A DNA stretch of 64,000 nucleotides from Epilithonimonas caeni DSM 17710 (GCF_000426465.1 NZ_AUFK01000014.1:62001-126000); one strand, 5' to 3'; positions 8,849-19,460 are shown, counted from the first letter of the stretch. The notes: generated by a model from the sequence alone, not told the origin. Translations and numbers: made by a program.

Positions 8849-9235
8849 TTATTTAAAAATCAATTTTTCCAATTTTGATAAAGCACTATAGAATCTTTTT
8901 TGTTCAAAAAAAAGACTTGACCCAATTATATCCGCTTCTAAATCTTTATATTGTAGACTACTATTCAATAAACACCTTGTTAGATGAACTCTTTTTAAAA
9001 AATTATTATTTCCAGTACTTTCTTTCAAATAATCAAAAATATTTTTTTTTAAAAAATATTCGTCTCTGTAAGATATTAAATACAATAATGCAATCCATTG
9101 TGGATTATGAGGAGTATCAATTATATGTAATAAATCTAATAATTCAGCATTAGATTTATCCATGTTATTCTTGATAAATAAAGTTACTACTTCTCCAAAT
9201 TGTCTGTCAACAAATTCTAAAAATGATTCATTCAT
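8849..9235 (-). CDS. Putative immunity protein for the 9245-13039 RHS toxin
   Basis: The 128-residue, mostly helical and mildly acidic protein has no signal peptide. It begins nine bases after the stop codon of the RHS gene and is read in the same direction, the standard place for the cognate immunity gene of a polymorphic toxin. Its repeated helix pattern (L-L-D-L-L-H, Y-L-I-S-Y, L-L-N-S-S-L) could suit a helical-repeat binding protein. The family is not recognised; assignment rests on gene order. Confidence 0.6.
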   Translation of the reverse strand: MNESFLEFVDRQFGEVVTLFIKNNMDKSNAELLDLLHIIDTPHNPQWIALLYLISYRDEYFLKKNIFDYLKESTGNNNFLKRVHLTRCLLNSSLQYKDLEADIIGSSLFFEQKRFYSALSKLEKLIFK

Positions 9236-9244
9236 AATACGATA

Positions 9245-12200
9245 CTAATGAAAAATTAATGGGATACTGCTATTTTTTAAAATTGGATACTCAGTTACAT
9301 TATATACTCCCCATGGGTTAGGATTGTTTAAAAAAATATGAATAGGTTGTCCATGATTAATTGCTTCTTTTGCGTATGCAGCACTCATTCTAGACCAATA
9401 TTCATATGCTTTGCTGTTTGGTCCCCAATCCATACCTTTAGTCATCTCAGCCAAATTAATCCCGGCACGGGTATCACCAATCGTAAAGTATCCTGCTTGT
9501 TTTGCGGCTTGTTCCATCCCTTTCCCAGAAAAAAAAGCATATTGAACTTCAGTTGTTCTTATAGTTGTTTGCACTCCTAATCCTTCCAAAGTATTTCCTG
9601 CTGTGGAACCAGAAGATGACCAATTAAATCCTCCTCCAGCTCTACCAAGAGTTAAAGCATTTAATCCTAATTTCCCCAATACAAATTCTTGTCCTATCCC
9701 ATAAGCCGCTCCTTTAATACCATCTACCCCAGCAAGAGCTAATCGTCCTGAAGCTGTAGTCATTGCCCAAGCAGCAGAGTTGGTATCAAGAGATTGGGAT
9801 TGGGAAATTGTTGGTCTAGCCCAAGGATTATGTAAATACGGATCTTCTACATAGCGTCGTCCCAATAAAATATCAACGGATTTTTCCACTCCATCCATCC
9901 AATGCCATTCTCCATTTTTACCTAACTTCACATCATTAATTACACCTACAGATTGAAAAGCTTGGTATGTGTAACCTGGTTGTGCATAATCAGTAAATCC
10001 CCTTGCATAAGCTTGATTTCTAGACGTGATATTTCCATTCCAATGCCATGAACCATCATTGGTCTGTACCCAATCTTTTCCATCTACATCCCTTAAGAGA
10101 ACAGGATTGTTTGCGGAATATATATAAGGAGAAATATTAGCATACTTTTCTGTTTTTTCATCCACACCAAACCACCGGGAAACATCAGGAAAATAATTTC
10201 TAGCTCCGAAATCATAAACATTCAGTCCTAATTCACTCTGCAATTCTTTACCAGAAAATTTAAACTTATATTGATCTGCTGGATAATAAATCTGTGTACC
10301 AAAACCTAATTGTTTTAAACCAAACGGATAATAGGAACTCTGCTCCAGAATTTCAGTAGAATTTACAACCCCATCTCCGTTTACGTCTTGGTAAGAAACT
10401 CTTATGTTTCCTATATGATCTGTGTAATTAAATACATGTTTATAAGAACTTCCATCATTAAATACATAACCTTCTTCAGTAGAGAAAAACTGTAGTTCAT
10501 CTCCTTTGTATTGAAAGCCATTTAAATAATCTGTGACAAAGGTACGCTTACCATCATATACGGTTTTGGTAAGTTTGACACCATCCGAACTATATTTGTA
10601 CTTTATCCACTTATTAGTCATATATGAAATAACAGTGGGTAAATTCATAAAATTATACTGTATTGAAAGTATCCCTTTATTATTATCTTTTGTAACATTG
10701 CCATTATAATCATATTCATAATCAATGGTTCCTGCTACATCTTTAAATCCTGCCTGGTTATTAATATTATCGGTTACTGATTTCAATCGGTTAGAGTTAT
10801 CATAATATGTATAGCTTAACAAATCCATATCCACAGCTGTAAAATCATCCCCTCCCGAACGATATAGAGAACGTATATTCCCTGCTGCATCATAAGAAAT
10901 ATCACGTTCACTAGCAGTATTTATTAGACCATTTTTATAGGAAAATGCGTCTTTTAATCTATTTAATGGATCATATATATAAGAATAGCCTCTTAAATTA
11001 TTGTCTCCAAAAGTTTTTGACCAAGTTTGAGAGATATTACCGTTATACTGTGCATTTCCGATATAAGAATTATTTGGTTTGTTGTAATTTACCTGATGGG
11101 CAAACAAATCAGAACCCAGATTATTCACATCATTAATAGCAGTAAGCCAACCTCTTACATTGTAGGTAAAATCAACTTTTTGCAATTCTGTATTCATCGA
11201 TAGTCCTCCTACCTTTTTGCCAACAACATTTCCTACTTTCCCTAGTATGTTATCCTTTATTCGTATTTCAGCCTGATTATTTACTGATTGTCTGTGAGAG
11301 ATAATTCTTTCTTGGGGATCATAAGCGAAAATATCTTTGACAGAGATTAATACTCCATTAGCATCTCTTTTGTTGGATGTCAATGTATAAATAGCTTTTC
11401 CTGTAAAATTCAATTTGGTATCAACAATATTATATCCTCCAAGATGATTAATATTATGATTTCTGATTGGTCTTCCATATTTATCGTAAAATACATAATT
11501 ATCCGTCCAAGAATTTTCTGCCGTTTCCGCTATTGTTCTTTTTTTTGTTAATGTTGCTAATCCTTTAGGGTTTGTAAATACGGTTTGGCTTTCAACATTA
11601 TTTCCTGAAGGGAATGGAGTGCCTGATGGATAGATATCATAATACTCAACTTTATAGACCTCATTGACAGTAACCCCGGAAGGAAACGCATTGTTTGAAT
11701 ATCCAAAAATGGAACCTCCATTTGTTAAAGATTCATTATTTGAATTCAGAAGATCTATAGTACTTTGTAATGCGGGTCTTGCAGTGCTATTAGAGGTAAC
11801 TCCCGAATAAACAATCCTTCCAAAAACATCAAACTTACTAAATTGCCATTTGTTTTGATTCTTCAGATTAGGATCCTGACTTCCCACCAAACGGTTTTGT
11901 TTATCATATACCATTGAAGACCAATTGTCCTGATCCGGCAATCTCTTTTCTACCTGTCTATTCCTTTTATCATATTTATATTGAAAACAAAGTCCATTAA
12001 GAATATCTGTACTTATTGTAGTATTTTGGCTTGCCATTGGAGGGATTATATAGGTTAAATTTCCAAAGGCATCATAGATGTTGTATGTATCTTGAGATAA
12101 ATTATTAATATATGACCTTGTTAATACAATTTTTCCAGTCTTATTTTTATATTCTTCAAGAGTGTTATCCTTTGGATTAGATTGCCCTGGATTCCAATTC

Positions 12201-13039
12201 TCACTATATGTTACAGTTTTAGATAAAGCATTATCATTATAAGTACCCGAATTGACAAGTGAAGGTACTAATCTGTCACCATTAGTAAAAACAACTTCAA
12301 ATTTTTTAACATTGTCAGTAGATTTATTGGTAAAGTAATTTACTCTATTTGTATGGTTAGACGATATTCTAATACCGGAACTCACAGTAACATTACTTGT
12401 ATTGTAGCTCCATTCTTCTCCTGGCGATGATGTTTCTACGAGAAGAGGATTTGGATTTTCCTCATACACCATCTCTTTATATGGGTTTGTTATACTAGGA
12501 AAATCGTTGGGATATGCACTTTTATAGTAATTTAGAGTTTCTTGTTTTGCTGTTGAAGGACTTATTAATTTCCCACCATTGCTGTTACTAGGATAAGGCA
12601 AATATTCTTTGGATTTCCTGCCATAATTATCATAGTCAATATGTTGAACAATATCTTTTCCTTCACTACTAGCTTTAATTTGTATTTTCTGTATTTCTCT
12701 TTCAAAACCGTCAAGATATTGAATGCTTTGAGTTTGAGGAACATAATTATTACTTGTAACAGCAGGATAAAGATATACTCTTTCATAGATGTAATTCTCA
12801 CTCAAACTCGGGGTATAGGTAGCTTGAGGCTGTGTGCTTCCATTAGGATCACCTATTCGTGCAATAAAAGAATCATTATTATAATTTCCATCATTAGAAT
12901 TTGCATGAAAGCCGGGAAGCATTCTGATACTAACATTATCCTGGATGATTTGTGGTGGCTGATAATAATCCAAGGTCTTTTGAGAAAATCCCAAAAAACA
13001 AATCCCAAGTCCTATTATTAATAGTAATTTTTTATTCAT
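9245..13039 (-). CDS. Secreted RHS-repeat protein with variable C-terminal toxin tip
   Basis: The 1264-residue protein opens with a signal peptide (K-K-L-L-L-I-I-G-L-G-I-C-F-L-G-F-S). A DUF6443-like N-terminal part follows (I-Y-E-R-V-Y-L-Y-P), then many YD repeats from about 250 to 900. The RHS-associated core is near 970-1030 (Y-D-F-G-A-R-N-Y, V-S-R-W-F-G-V-D, Y-I-Y-S-A-N-N-P-V). After the core the sequence changes to a short variable tip of about 230 residues containing F-F-S-G-K-G and M-D-W-G-P-N-S-K-A-Y-E-Y-W. In this family the RHS shell encapsulates a C-terminal toxin; the activity of this tip is not recognised. The downstream neighbour is the likely immunity gene. It is the last large gene of a minus-strand operon beginning at 19460. 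Confidence 0.85.
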   Translation of the reverse strand: MNKKLLLIIGLGICFLGFSQKTLDYYQPPQIIQDNVSIRMLPGFHANSNDGNYNNDSFIARIGDPNGSTQPQATYTPSLSENYIYERVYLYPAVTSNNYVPQTQSIQYLDGFEREIQKIQIKASSEGKDIVQHIDYDNYGRKSKEYLPYPSNSNGGKLISPSTAKQETLNYYKSAYPNDFPSITNPYKEMVYEENPNPLLVETSSPGEEWSYNTSNVTVSSGIRISSNHTNRVNYFTNKSTDNVKKFEVVFTNGDRLVPSLVNSGTYNDNALSKTVTYSENWNPGQSNPKDNTLEEYKNKTGKIVLTRSYINNLSQDTYNIYDAFGNLTYIIPPMASQNTTISTDILNGLCFQYKYDKRNRQVEKRLPDQDNWSSMVYDKQNRLVGSQDPNLKNQNKWQFSKFDVFGRIVYSGVTSNSTARPALQSTIDLLNSNNESLTNGGSIFGYSNNAFPSGVTVNEVYKVEYYDIYPSGTPFPSGNNVESQTVFTNPKGLATLTKKRTIAETAENSWTDNYVFYDKYGRPIRNHNINHLGGYNIVDTKLNFTGKAIYTLTSNKRDANGVLISVKDIFAYDPQERIISHRQSVNNQAEIRIKDNILGKVGNVVGKKVGGLSMNTELQKVDFTYNVRGWLTAINDVNNLGSDLFAHQVNYNKPNNSYIGNAQYNGNISQTWSKTFGDNNLRGYSYIYDPLNRLKDAFSYKNGLINTASERDISYDAAGNIRSLYRSGGDDFTAVDMDLLSYTYYDNSNRLKSVTDNINNQAGFKDVAGTIDYEYDYNGNVTKDNNKGILSIQYNFMNLPTVISYMTNKWIKYKYSSDGVKLTKTVYDGKRTFVTDYLNGFQYKGDELQFFSTEEGYVFNDGSSYKHVFNYTDHIGNIRVSYQDVNGDGVVNSTEILEQSSYYPFGLKQLGFGTQIYYPADQYKFKFSGKELQSELGLNVYDFGARNYFPDVSRWFGVDEKTEKYANISPYIYSANNPVLLRDVDGKDWVQTNDGSWHWNGNITSRNQAYARGFTDYAQPGYTYQAFQSVGVINDVKLGKNGEWHWMDGVEKSVDILLGRRYVEDPYLHNPWARPTISQSQSLDTNSAAWAMTTASGRLALAGVDGIKGAAYGIGQEFVLGKLGLNALTLGRAGGGFNWSSSGSTAGNTLEGLGVQTTIRTTEVQYAFFSGKGMEQAAKQAGYFTIGDTRAGINLAEMTKGMDWGPNSKAYEYWSRMSAAYAKEAINHGQPIHIFLNNPNPWGVYNVTEYPILKNSSIPLIFH

Positions 13040-13061
13040 ACTATATTTTTAAAAAGAATAT

Positions 13062-13140
13062 TTAGAGTTTAATGACTTTCGGTAAACTAGTTTTTTTGTT
13101 TTCCAACTTTTCAAGACGATCAAATAAAACTTTGACCTGC
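13062..13140 (-). other. Coding remnant between the YD and RHS genes
   Basis: One frame gives about 25 codons (…L-F-D-R-L-E-K-L-E-N-K-K…) ending in a stop, but it has no start codon and is out of frame with the upstream gene. The heptad-like tail resembles the C-terminal coiled coils of fibre-type proteins such as the 18237-19460 product. It is probably the end of a deleted gene. Confidence 0.45.
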
Positions 13141-16100
13141 TTAATTTATCTGATAATATAGTTCATATTGTTTAGTTGTATTGTTGGGGAAAGCTCCATT
13201 TTGGGATCTTAAATATATATCTCCATTGGTTTCAATTGTATAATACACTTGACCATTATAGCCGTCAACTTTTTTTGAAGGTCTGCAACTGCCCTGTATA
13301 GTTGCAACTTTAACACCCGGTGTCGTTGTCCAAGGCAAACTTGTTGAATTGGGTCCTGTCCCAAATGAAATAAAAACTTTATATGAATTATTAGCAACTG
13401 TGATGCTGCCTCCTCCGTTAAAAGGAGAAACGGTAAGAGAGCAATTTATTTGTGTGCATGTACCTAGACTATTTGCTGTATTTTGTCCATTTGCACTAAT
13501 TTCATTCATTGCCTTTTGATTAGCATCGGATTGGCTTATCGTAGATGTATACTTTCTTGCTGGAACTGTATACGTATACGCACTTCCAATTCCGTAGTCC
13601 CCACAGTTTTTATAAAATGTTGAGTTCATCTCAATATTATAAAAATAATCCCCCTTGGATATATATTCGGTTTCTTTTGTAATATTATTATCATCATTTC
13701 TTGTTCTAATCAGCCTTAACCTATCATCATATTCATAAAAAGTTGTAGTTCCTTTTTCATCGGTTTCAGAATTTTTTCCAACAAACTCTAAATATGTTTT
13801 TGATATAATTTTTGCGTCGGGAAACTGTAAACGCAATTGGCTGAATTGATTTCTCAATATCGTTTCATCAGTAGATGTGGAAACTGTACTAATAATGTTC
13901 GACGGTATGGAAGCATACTGAACATTGTCTAAGGTTGCCAGATTGTATTTAGCAGTATATCCATATAAATAAGAAGTATAAATACCATTAGGAATATGTT
14001 TTTGAACCAAGTTTCCGTAAGAATCATATAGATCGTAATATTCCTTGGTATCATATCTTGAATCAATACTGAAATTTGAAGAAGAAATTGATGCATATAA
14101 ATAATCCGTATTTATATTATCAACTTCCAAGGACTTCTTCTCAACAGGCTGTACAGAATTACCAAACTTTTTATAGATATTGATTTCTCCCGAAATTACT
14201 TTTCCATTTCTCAAGAAAACAGTTTCTATAGGGAAATTCAAAATATTATTGTCATTCATAAATTTGACAGCCTCCATTTGACTTCCTCCAGGTGGTGTCC
14301 CGGTAATACTAAAATCACAAGCGTATTTTATTCTTTTTTCATTGCTGTAACCCTCACTATCTGTCCAAGTTTCTTTGCTTACATAATTTCGTGAATTGTA
14401 TTCAAAAGATTTGAATGTATTATATGTCTGCCCATTAAGGTAATCCGTATTGGTCGTACTTGAAAGAGTTTTATCAATATCCTCATACAAATTATATTTG
14501 GTGAGAAAGCCTCCATTTTCCATATAAGGCGTAACTGGGAGAAGAAGAAAATATGGGTTCTTAATCATTGCAGAAGAATATTTTAATAAAATAGTCTTAT
14601 CATTTTTATTAATATCAGAAAAGCTGCTTTCAGTAATGCTAACAATATTATTTTGTTTACTATACGTTTCTTCTTTCCTTAAGGTTTTTCGGTTTTTATT
14701 TAGAATAGTTGTCGGTTTGAAAGGTAATCCCCCTGTATCTGTATTATTTGTAAAGTCGGTATAAGTTGTGGATCCATCCCATGTAAAATATTTCATTATC
14801 TGTGAGGATAGATTATCTACAAAATATGGGACATCATAATACCTTTTTCTGATACCTTCAAAAAAACTGCTTGTTTCATTAATCTGGGAATAATTAACTT
14901 CAAAATCACCCAGTATATTATTCTGTTGAGTGGAAAAAACCTGTGTTGTATAATAGTATTTATCCTGTGTTGACCAGTTTGAATCACCATCTCTAAGCAA
15001 AGATAAATTACCATAAAGTCTATATTTGCCATTTTCAGTTTCATAATAGTATCCATCATTATTTATCACATATCTTATTGATGAACCAGGAAGTACATAA
15101 GAAAACTTAGGAAGAGAAATCACCTTTCCAGATGACAGTCCCGAGTTTTCATTATAATCATAATTCGTCCTGTAAGTACTATTTGCATCTTTATATTCTA
15201 TCCATTTTATGCGAAGCCCATTTCCTGTTATTCTTTTGTTATCAGAAAAAAATGTATTTAACTCATATTCAAAAGTTTCTGTTCCTCCCCATTTATTAGT
15301 AATAGACCTGAGTATACAGGCTTCTGTATTTATATTGGATCTTCTGTCTGCTCCATCTAATATAATATATTGATTTTCATTAAAATTATCAAAACCATAA
15401 TTCACAAATGATTTACTCTTAGCAGCATTTTGGTCAATATAGATTTTAGGAATCAGAGATTGAGCTCCATTTTTATTATAATAGCCCCAATAATCTTGTT
15501 CGCTAGAACCTCGTCTTGGTAAAATTTTGCTATCGTATGTAAAAGAAAGAAAAAGCTTGTCGTTTAAGGTAACCTTATCTAGCCTTAACCTTATATTACC
15601 CTCAGAAAGATCCTGATCACTGCCTGATTTGAAATAATCCTGAACAAAATCATATCTTGTCTTGTTGTTTATGGTCAGATTATAAATCCTCAAAGCCCCA
15701 CTATTATCACTGGTGAGTTGATAATTAAACTTCAAATTATCGCCTTTTGAAGAAGTGATGGTTTCTACAAGATTATTATTCTCTTCAATATCCGTCCACC
15801 CATTATAATCATAATCATTAACTGTAACAGCATTAGAAGAAAGTTTTTTTATACTTTTCTTTTCTATTTTAGAAACTCTGTATCTTTTTGTTTCAGATCT
15901 ATAACTGAACAAGACACTATTTCCATTTAGATCTGTAATACTGCTTAAACTCCAGGAGGTAGTATATGAACGAACGGCATCTTCAGGATTCTCAAGTTCT
16001 ATTTTTGCATTCTCAAATTTCGTGGTTTCGGTGATTCTGGATTTTTTATCAAATACATATCTAATACCTACTTCGTCTACAATGGTAAATGAGTTTATAT

Positions 16101-16641
16101 TTCCAGAACTATTATCCTGAGTATAAGATATTTTTATATTCTTATTTAAACATTTGATAGTCTTAGATTTGTCAAAGAAAAATGTCCCACCTACATTTGG
16201 TAAATTTATAAAGAATAAATCCGGTTCGTAATCTTTTTTAACCAGATCATTGATCTGAGTATTGTTTACAGAGGTTAAATTAAGAGACTCTGCACTACTC
16301 ATATTATTGTTAAAAAGAATTCCCTCTTTCTTTTCTTGTCCCTTGTTTTCATCATCAGGATAACCTTGTATGAACCTAGATATATTGCCTCCTGCTCCCA
16401 AGTTCCATCCAAGCCCAACAGAAGAATACATTTCATTGACTTTAATACCTTTTGAGCCCGAATAATATAACGTAACCGGAACTTTTATTGCATTATTGCT
16501 TATTCCATATAATTCATATGATATCCCTATAGAGCCATTTTCCATTTTTGAGTTTCCTAATGTAGGATCGGCTCCTGATCGAAATTGGGAAAAATTAATC
16601 GTGTATATCAAAAATAATAAAACGGTAAATTTTATTTTCAT
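13141..16641 (-). CDS. Large secreted YD/RHS-like surface protein, no toxin tip
   Basis: The 1166-residue protein starts with a signal peptide (K-I-K-F-T-V-L-L-F-L-I-Y-T-I-N-F-S-Q). Early motifs are typical of the flavobacterial partner of RHS proteins: I-P-V-T-L-Y-Y-S-G-S-K-G-I-K and V-G-L-G-W-N-L-G-A-G-G. Tyr/Asp-rich YD-like strands fill the body. There is no RHS core and no T9SS tail; the last ~120 residues are Ser/Thr/Gly-rich. It lies five bases after the T9SS protein and about 100 bp before the RHS toxin gene, so it likely contributes to the same surface assembly. The precise role is unknown. Its first 14 codons also occur as an isolated stub at 8173-8215. Confidence 0.75.
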   Translation of the reverse strand: MKIKFTVLLFLIYTINFSQFRSGADPTLGNSKMENGSIGISYELYGISNNAIKVPVTLYYSGSKGIKVNEMYSSVGLGWNLGAGGNISRFIQGYPDDENKGQEKKEGILFNNNMSSAESLNLTSVNNTQINDLVKKDYEPDLFFINLPNVGGTFFFDKSKTIKCLNKNIKISYTQDNSSGNINSFTIVDEVGIRYVFDKKSRITETTKFENAKIELENPEDAVRSYTTSWSLSSITDLNGNSVLFSYRSETKRYRVSKIEKKSIKKLSSNAVTVNDYDYNGWTDIEENNNLVETITSSKGDNLKFNYQLTSDNSGALRIYNLTINNKTRYDFVQDYFKSGSDQDLSEGNIRLRLDKVTLNDKLFLSFTYDSKILPRRGSSEQDYWGYYNKNGAQSLIPKIYIDQNAAKSKSFVNYGFDNFNENQYIILDGADRRSNINTEACILRSITNKWGGTETFEYELNTFFSDNKRITGNGLRIKWIEYKDANSTYRTNYDYNENSGLSSGKVISLPKFSYVLPGSSIRYVINNDGYYYETENGKYRLYGNLSLLRDGDSNWSTQDKYYYTTQVFSTQQNNILGDFEVNYSQINETSSFFEGIRKRYYDVPYFVDNLSSQIMKYFTWDGSTTYTDFTNNTDTGGLPFKPTTILNKNRKTLRKEETYSKQNNIVSITESSFSDINKNDKTILLKYSSAMIKNPYFLLLPVTPYMENGGFLTKYNLYEDIDKTLSSTTNTDYLNGQTYNTFKSFEYNSRNYVSKETWTDSEGYSNEKRIKYACDFSITGTPPGGSQMEAVKFMNDNNILNFPIETVFLRNGKVISGEINIYKKFGNSVQPVEKKSLEVDNINTDYLYASISSSNFSIDSRYDTKEYYDLYDSYGNLVQKHIPNGIYTSYLYGYTAKYNLATLDNVQYASIPSNIISTVSTSTDETILRNQFSQLRLQFPDAKIISKTYLEFVGKNSETDEKGTTTFYEYDDRLRLIRTRNDDNNITKETEYISKGDYFYNIEMNSTFYKNCGDYGIGSAYTYTVPARKYTSTISQSDANQKAMNEISANGQNTANSLGTCTQINCSLTVSPFNGGGSITVANNSYKVFISFGTGPNSTSLPWTTTPGVKVATIQGSCRPSKKVDGYNGQVYYTIETNGDIYLRSQNGAFPNNTTKQYELYYQIN

Positions 16642-16646
16642 AAATC

Positions 16647-18227
16647 TTATTTTGCGCTGTTCTTAATTATTTTTTTGCTATAAATACCTTTATTATTTAC
16701 AACCTTAATTATATATACACCTTGTGGATATCCTTTCAAATCAATAGGAGTTGTTGTGTTAACAATATTCAATTTTTGCAGAAGAAGCCCACTCATATCA
16801 TAAATTTGTAGTTCTGATCCCTTATATTCGATATTCGTCAATATATTAACAAATTGGTCAGTTGGATTTGGATAAATTTCGATTTCCTCTCTATTATCTT
16901 GATTTTTTAATTCTTCATTATTAATTTTTAAAATCCAAAAATCATTTCGTCCATTGGTTGCAACAGACTTATCTTTACCTTTATCAGAATCTGATGTGCC
17001 AGCTAAAATAATCCCACCATCTCTCGTTAATGCCGAATTATTTAATATATCGGTATGATTGCCTCCAATATTTTTTCGCCATAGTTCTTCTCCTTTATTG
17101 TCTAAATAGATAACCACATAATTATTTATTCCATTTTTGTTTTTATCATCATCTGCATTTTCAGTCTGCGCATAGCCAGAAAGTAAAATATTCCCTTGTT
17201 TGTCTTCAACAGCATCCAGTAAAATATCAACCTTTCCAATATTTATGGTTTTTTGCCATTCTATGCTATTTTTGGAATTGGTTTTCAGAAGCCAGTAATC
17301 ATAATCGTGACTATCATCTTTTTTGTCTTTTGATTTTATTGAATTAGATCGTCCTCCTAATAAAAGCCCATTATCTTGTGTCCTAGTAAATGCCTTCAAT
17401 TCATTATTACCATCTCCCCCATAGTTATTTTCAGAGATTATATCTCCATTCTTATTTAACTCTATAATCCAATACTCTCCTTCTCCTTTTAGCTTAACAG
17501 TTTTATTGCCTGATATTGACGAGTTGGAATACCCTCCAATTAAAAAATTACCGTCTTCCTTTTCGTAACAATTAACTAAATAGTCATACCCATTCCCACC
17601 AATGGTCTTTTCCCATTCAATATCTCCTTTTGTATTTAATTTTATTATCCAAAAATCAAAACTACCGAAGCTTTTTTCAGATTTATTGCCAATTAGTTTA
17701 CCTTCTATTTCGATAGGGTCGGAATCTGATATTCCTCCAATTAAATAACCTTTATCTTTTGTCTGATATACACTAATCAATTTATCTGTATTATTTCCAC
17801 CAATAGTTTTATCCCATTCCACATCTCCTTTAGCATTCAATTTTATTATCCAAAAATCTGAAAACCCTATATTTTCACCTGTCTTATCTCCACCAATGTC
17901 CGATGAAGAACTACCGGACAGTATTATTCCTCCATCTTGGGTTAGACACGCATTATTTAACATATCATTTCCTGCCCCCCCATATGTTTTTTCCCATTCA
18001 AAATCACCCTGCTCATTTATTTTCATTAAAATATAATCAAGTCCGCCCTTTGAGTTGGAAAGAGTACTGCCTGCTACTAAAAACCCATAATCTGGCGTAG
18101 GTATTATCTTTTCAAGATATTCACTCTGTTCACCTCCAAATGTTTTTTGCCAAACAATTTTTTGACAAAAGACAATTTGTATAAAAAAAATAAAAATAAG
18201 AGTGATTATTGTCTTTTTTAAAAACAT
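16647..18227 (-). CDS. T9SS-sorted protein with W-x-K-T-x-G-G repeats
   Basis: The 526-residue exported protein has a signal peptide in the first 20 residues, then about seven repeats of 50-60 residues. Each carries a W-x-K-T-[FY/I]-G-G-x-x-x-D/E motif followed by a D-x-G-[FY/I] turn, a pattern suggesting a beta-propeller. The last ~75 residues form a type A T9SS sorting domain (I-Y-P-N-P-T start, then G-V-Y-I-I-K-V near the end). That sends it through the type IX machinery to the cell surface. It sits between the fibre-like gene (nine-base gap) and the YD gene in one operon. The ligand is unknown. Confidence 0.8.
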   Translation of the reverse strand: MFLKKTIITLIFIFFIQIVFCQKIVWQKTFGGEQSEYLEKIIPTPDYGFLVAGSTLSNSKGGLDYILMKINEQGDFEWEKTYGGAGNDMLNNACLTQDGGIILSGSSSSDIGGDKTGENIGFSDFWIIKLNAKGDVEWDKTIGGNNTDKLISVYQTKDKGYLIGGISDSDPIEIEGKLIGNKSEKSFGSFDFWIIKLNTKGDIEWEKTIGGNGYDYLVNCYEKEDGNFLIGGYSNSSISGNKTVKLKGEGEYWIIELNKNGDIISENNYGGDGNNELKAFTRTQDNGLLLGGRSNSIKSKDKKDDSHDYDYWLLKTNSKNSIEWQKTINIGKVDILLDAVEDKQGNILLSGYAQTENADDDKNKNGINNYVVIYLDNKGEELWRKNIGGNHTDILNNSALTRDGGIILAGTSDSDKGKDKSVATNGRNDFWILKINNEELKNQDNREEIEIYPNPTDQFVNILTNIEYKGSELQIYDMSGLLLQKLNIVNTTTPIDLKGYPQGVYIIKVVNNKGIYSKKIIKNSAK

Positions 18228-18236
18228 ATTTAAATT

Positions 18237-19460
18237 TTATTTAGATTTTAATTCTGAGATTTCTGCTTTAAGTTTTTGAAGTTCTTTATTTTGTTCAATA
18301 GTATATAACGTCAATTCTTCGATCTTTTGAAGCAGCTTAATCTGGAATTCTCCAACATTCACACCTTCCTTTTCCATTTCTTTCGCAGAAGCAATCTCAG
18401 GAAGGTGCTTTTTATCCTTAATATGTTGTTCCACAGATTCTAATGTTGGAAGAGCATAATCTTCTTCAAAAACAAAATCGGCAGTAGGTGTTTGAGTTAC
18501 TTTTATTTCTTTAGCCTCTATCTTTGCGTTAACCTTCATGTTGTCACTAAATGAGGATTTTCCAGCAACATCTAATCTGTTTTGCGAAGGATTTACACCG
18601 ATACCAACATTCCCGTTTTCACCAATCATTAATGCATCCACATATTGATTTGTGGCTGTTTGATTGTGTACTCTGAAAAAATAACCTCCTCCGTAAGATT
18701 TTGCAGATGTATTATCTACAATAAGCTGATCATTGGCCTGCTGACCAAGCGTTAAGAAAGTATATTCTCCAGAACTATTGAATCTTGCATTACCACCAAC
18801 ATCTAACTTTGCTACAGGATCACCCGTGCCACCAATTTTTACATCGCCATTTGGTTTGATAGTAAGCAATCTGTTTTCATTCACGCTGGCTCCCTGAGAT
18901 ATTGTCAGATCATTAAAAGCTCCGTCACTTGTACTAATATGAAACCAACTTCCTAAATTTGGAATAAAAGTCACGGCAGATCTATTTTGATAATTGATAA
19001 AAGTCTTCTGACCCGTGTTTGTACCTATGTCCAATTTGGATTCAGGATTAGATATTCCTATTCCTACATTTCCATTCGTAAGTATGTTGAATTTAGGATT
19101 CTGATCACCTGTAAACATTCTTATTCCAGAAGAACCTGTTACCCATAATTCGGCGGCACCGCTTGCATTAGGGGCTATTAAACCATAACGGGGAACAGAG
19201 ATTGATGATGGAGACAATGTTGGGACATTTGCCTGTGTTATAGTATATCTTGCATCGTCTTGAAAACTTAATGACGCAGGACCTCCTGCATAAATATCTC
19301 CAACTACCGTAAGTTTTCTAGTGGGATTTGATGTCCCTATTCCTACATTTCCTGTAGAAGAATCTGCTGTTGAACCACTTATAGTGCCACTAGGGGCATA
19401 GAGTTGTGCATTTACTGTAGATAGCCCCAGAATTCCTGTGATTATTAGTATCTTTCTCAT
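18237..19460 (-). CDS. Fibre-like exported protein with V-G-I-G-T repeats and coiled-coil tail
   Basis: The 407-residue protein has an N-terminal signal peptide (first ~18 residues). Short repeats follow of the form N-V-G-I-G-x-S-N-P-x-x-K-L at about 37, 133 and 285, the pattern seen in bacteroidete tail-fibre-like and endosialidase-chaperone-like proteins. The C-terminus (about 335-407) carries the widespread L-P-T-L-E-S-V-E-Q-H-I segment and H-L-P-E-I, followed by a Leu/Glu/Lys heptad coiled coil that likely trimerises. No S74 catalytic residues could be confirmed. It is the first gene of the operon that ends with the RHS toxin, and may form the stalk or adhesin of that surface complex. Confidence 0.75.
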   Translation of the reverse strand: MRKILIITGILGLSTVNAQLYAPSGTISGSTADSSTGNVGIGTSNPTRKLTVVGDIYAGGPASLSFQDDARYTITQANVPTLSPSSISVPRYGLIAPNASGAAELWVTGSSGIRMFTGDQNPKFNILTNGNVGIGISNPESKLDIGTNTGQKTFINYQNRSAVTFIPNLGSWFHISTSDGAFNDLTISQGASVNENRLLTIKPNGDVKIGGTGDPVAKLDVGGNARFNSSGEYTFLTLGQQANDQLIVDNTSAKSYGGGYFFRVHNQTATNQYVDALMIGENGNVGIGVNPSQNRLDVAGKSSFSDNMKVNAKIEAKEIKVTQTPTADFVFEEDYALPTLESVEQHIKDKKHLPEIASAKEMEKEGVNVGEFQIKLLQKIEELTLYTIEQNKELQKLKAEISELKSK

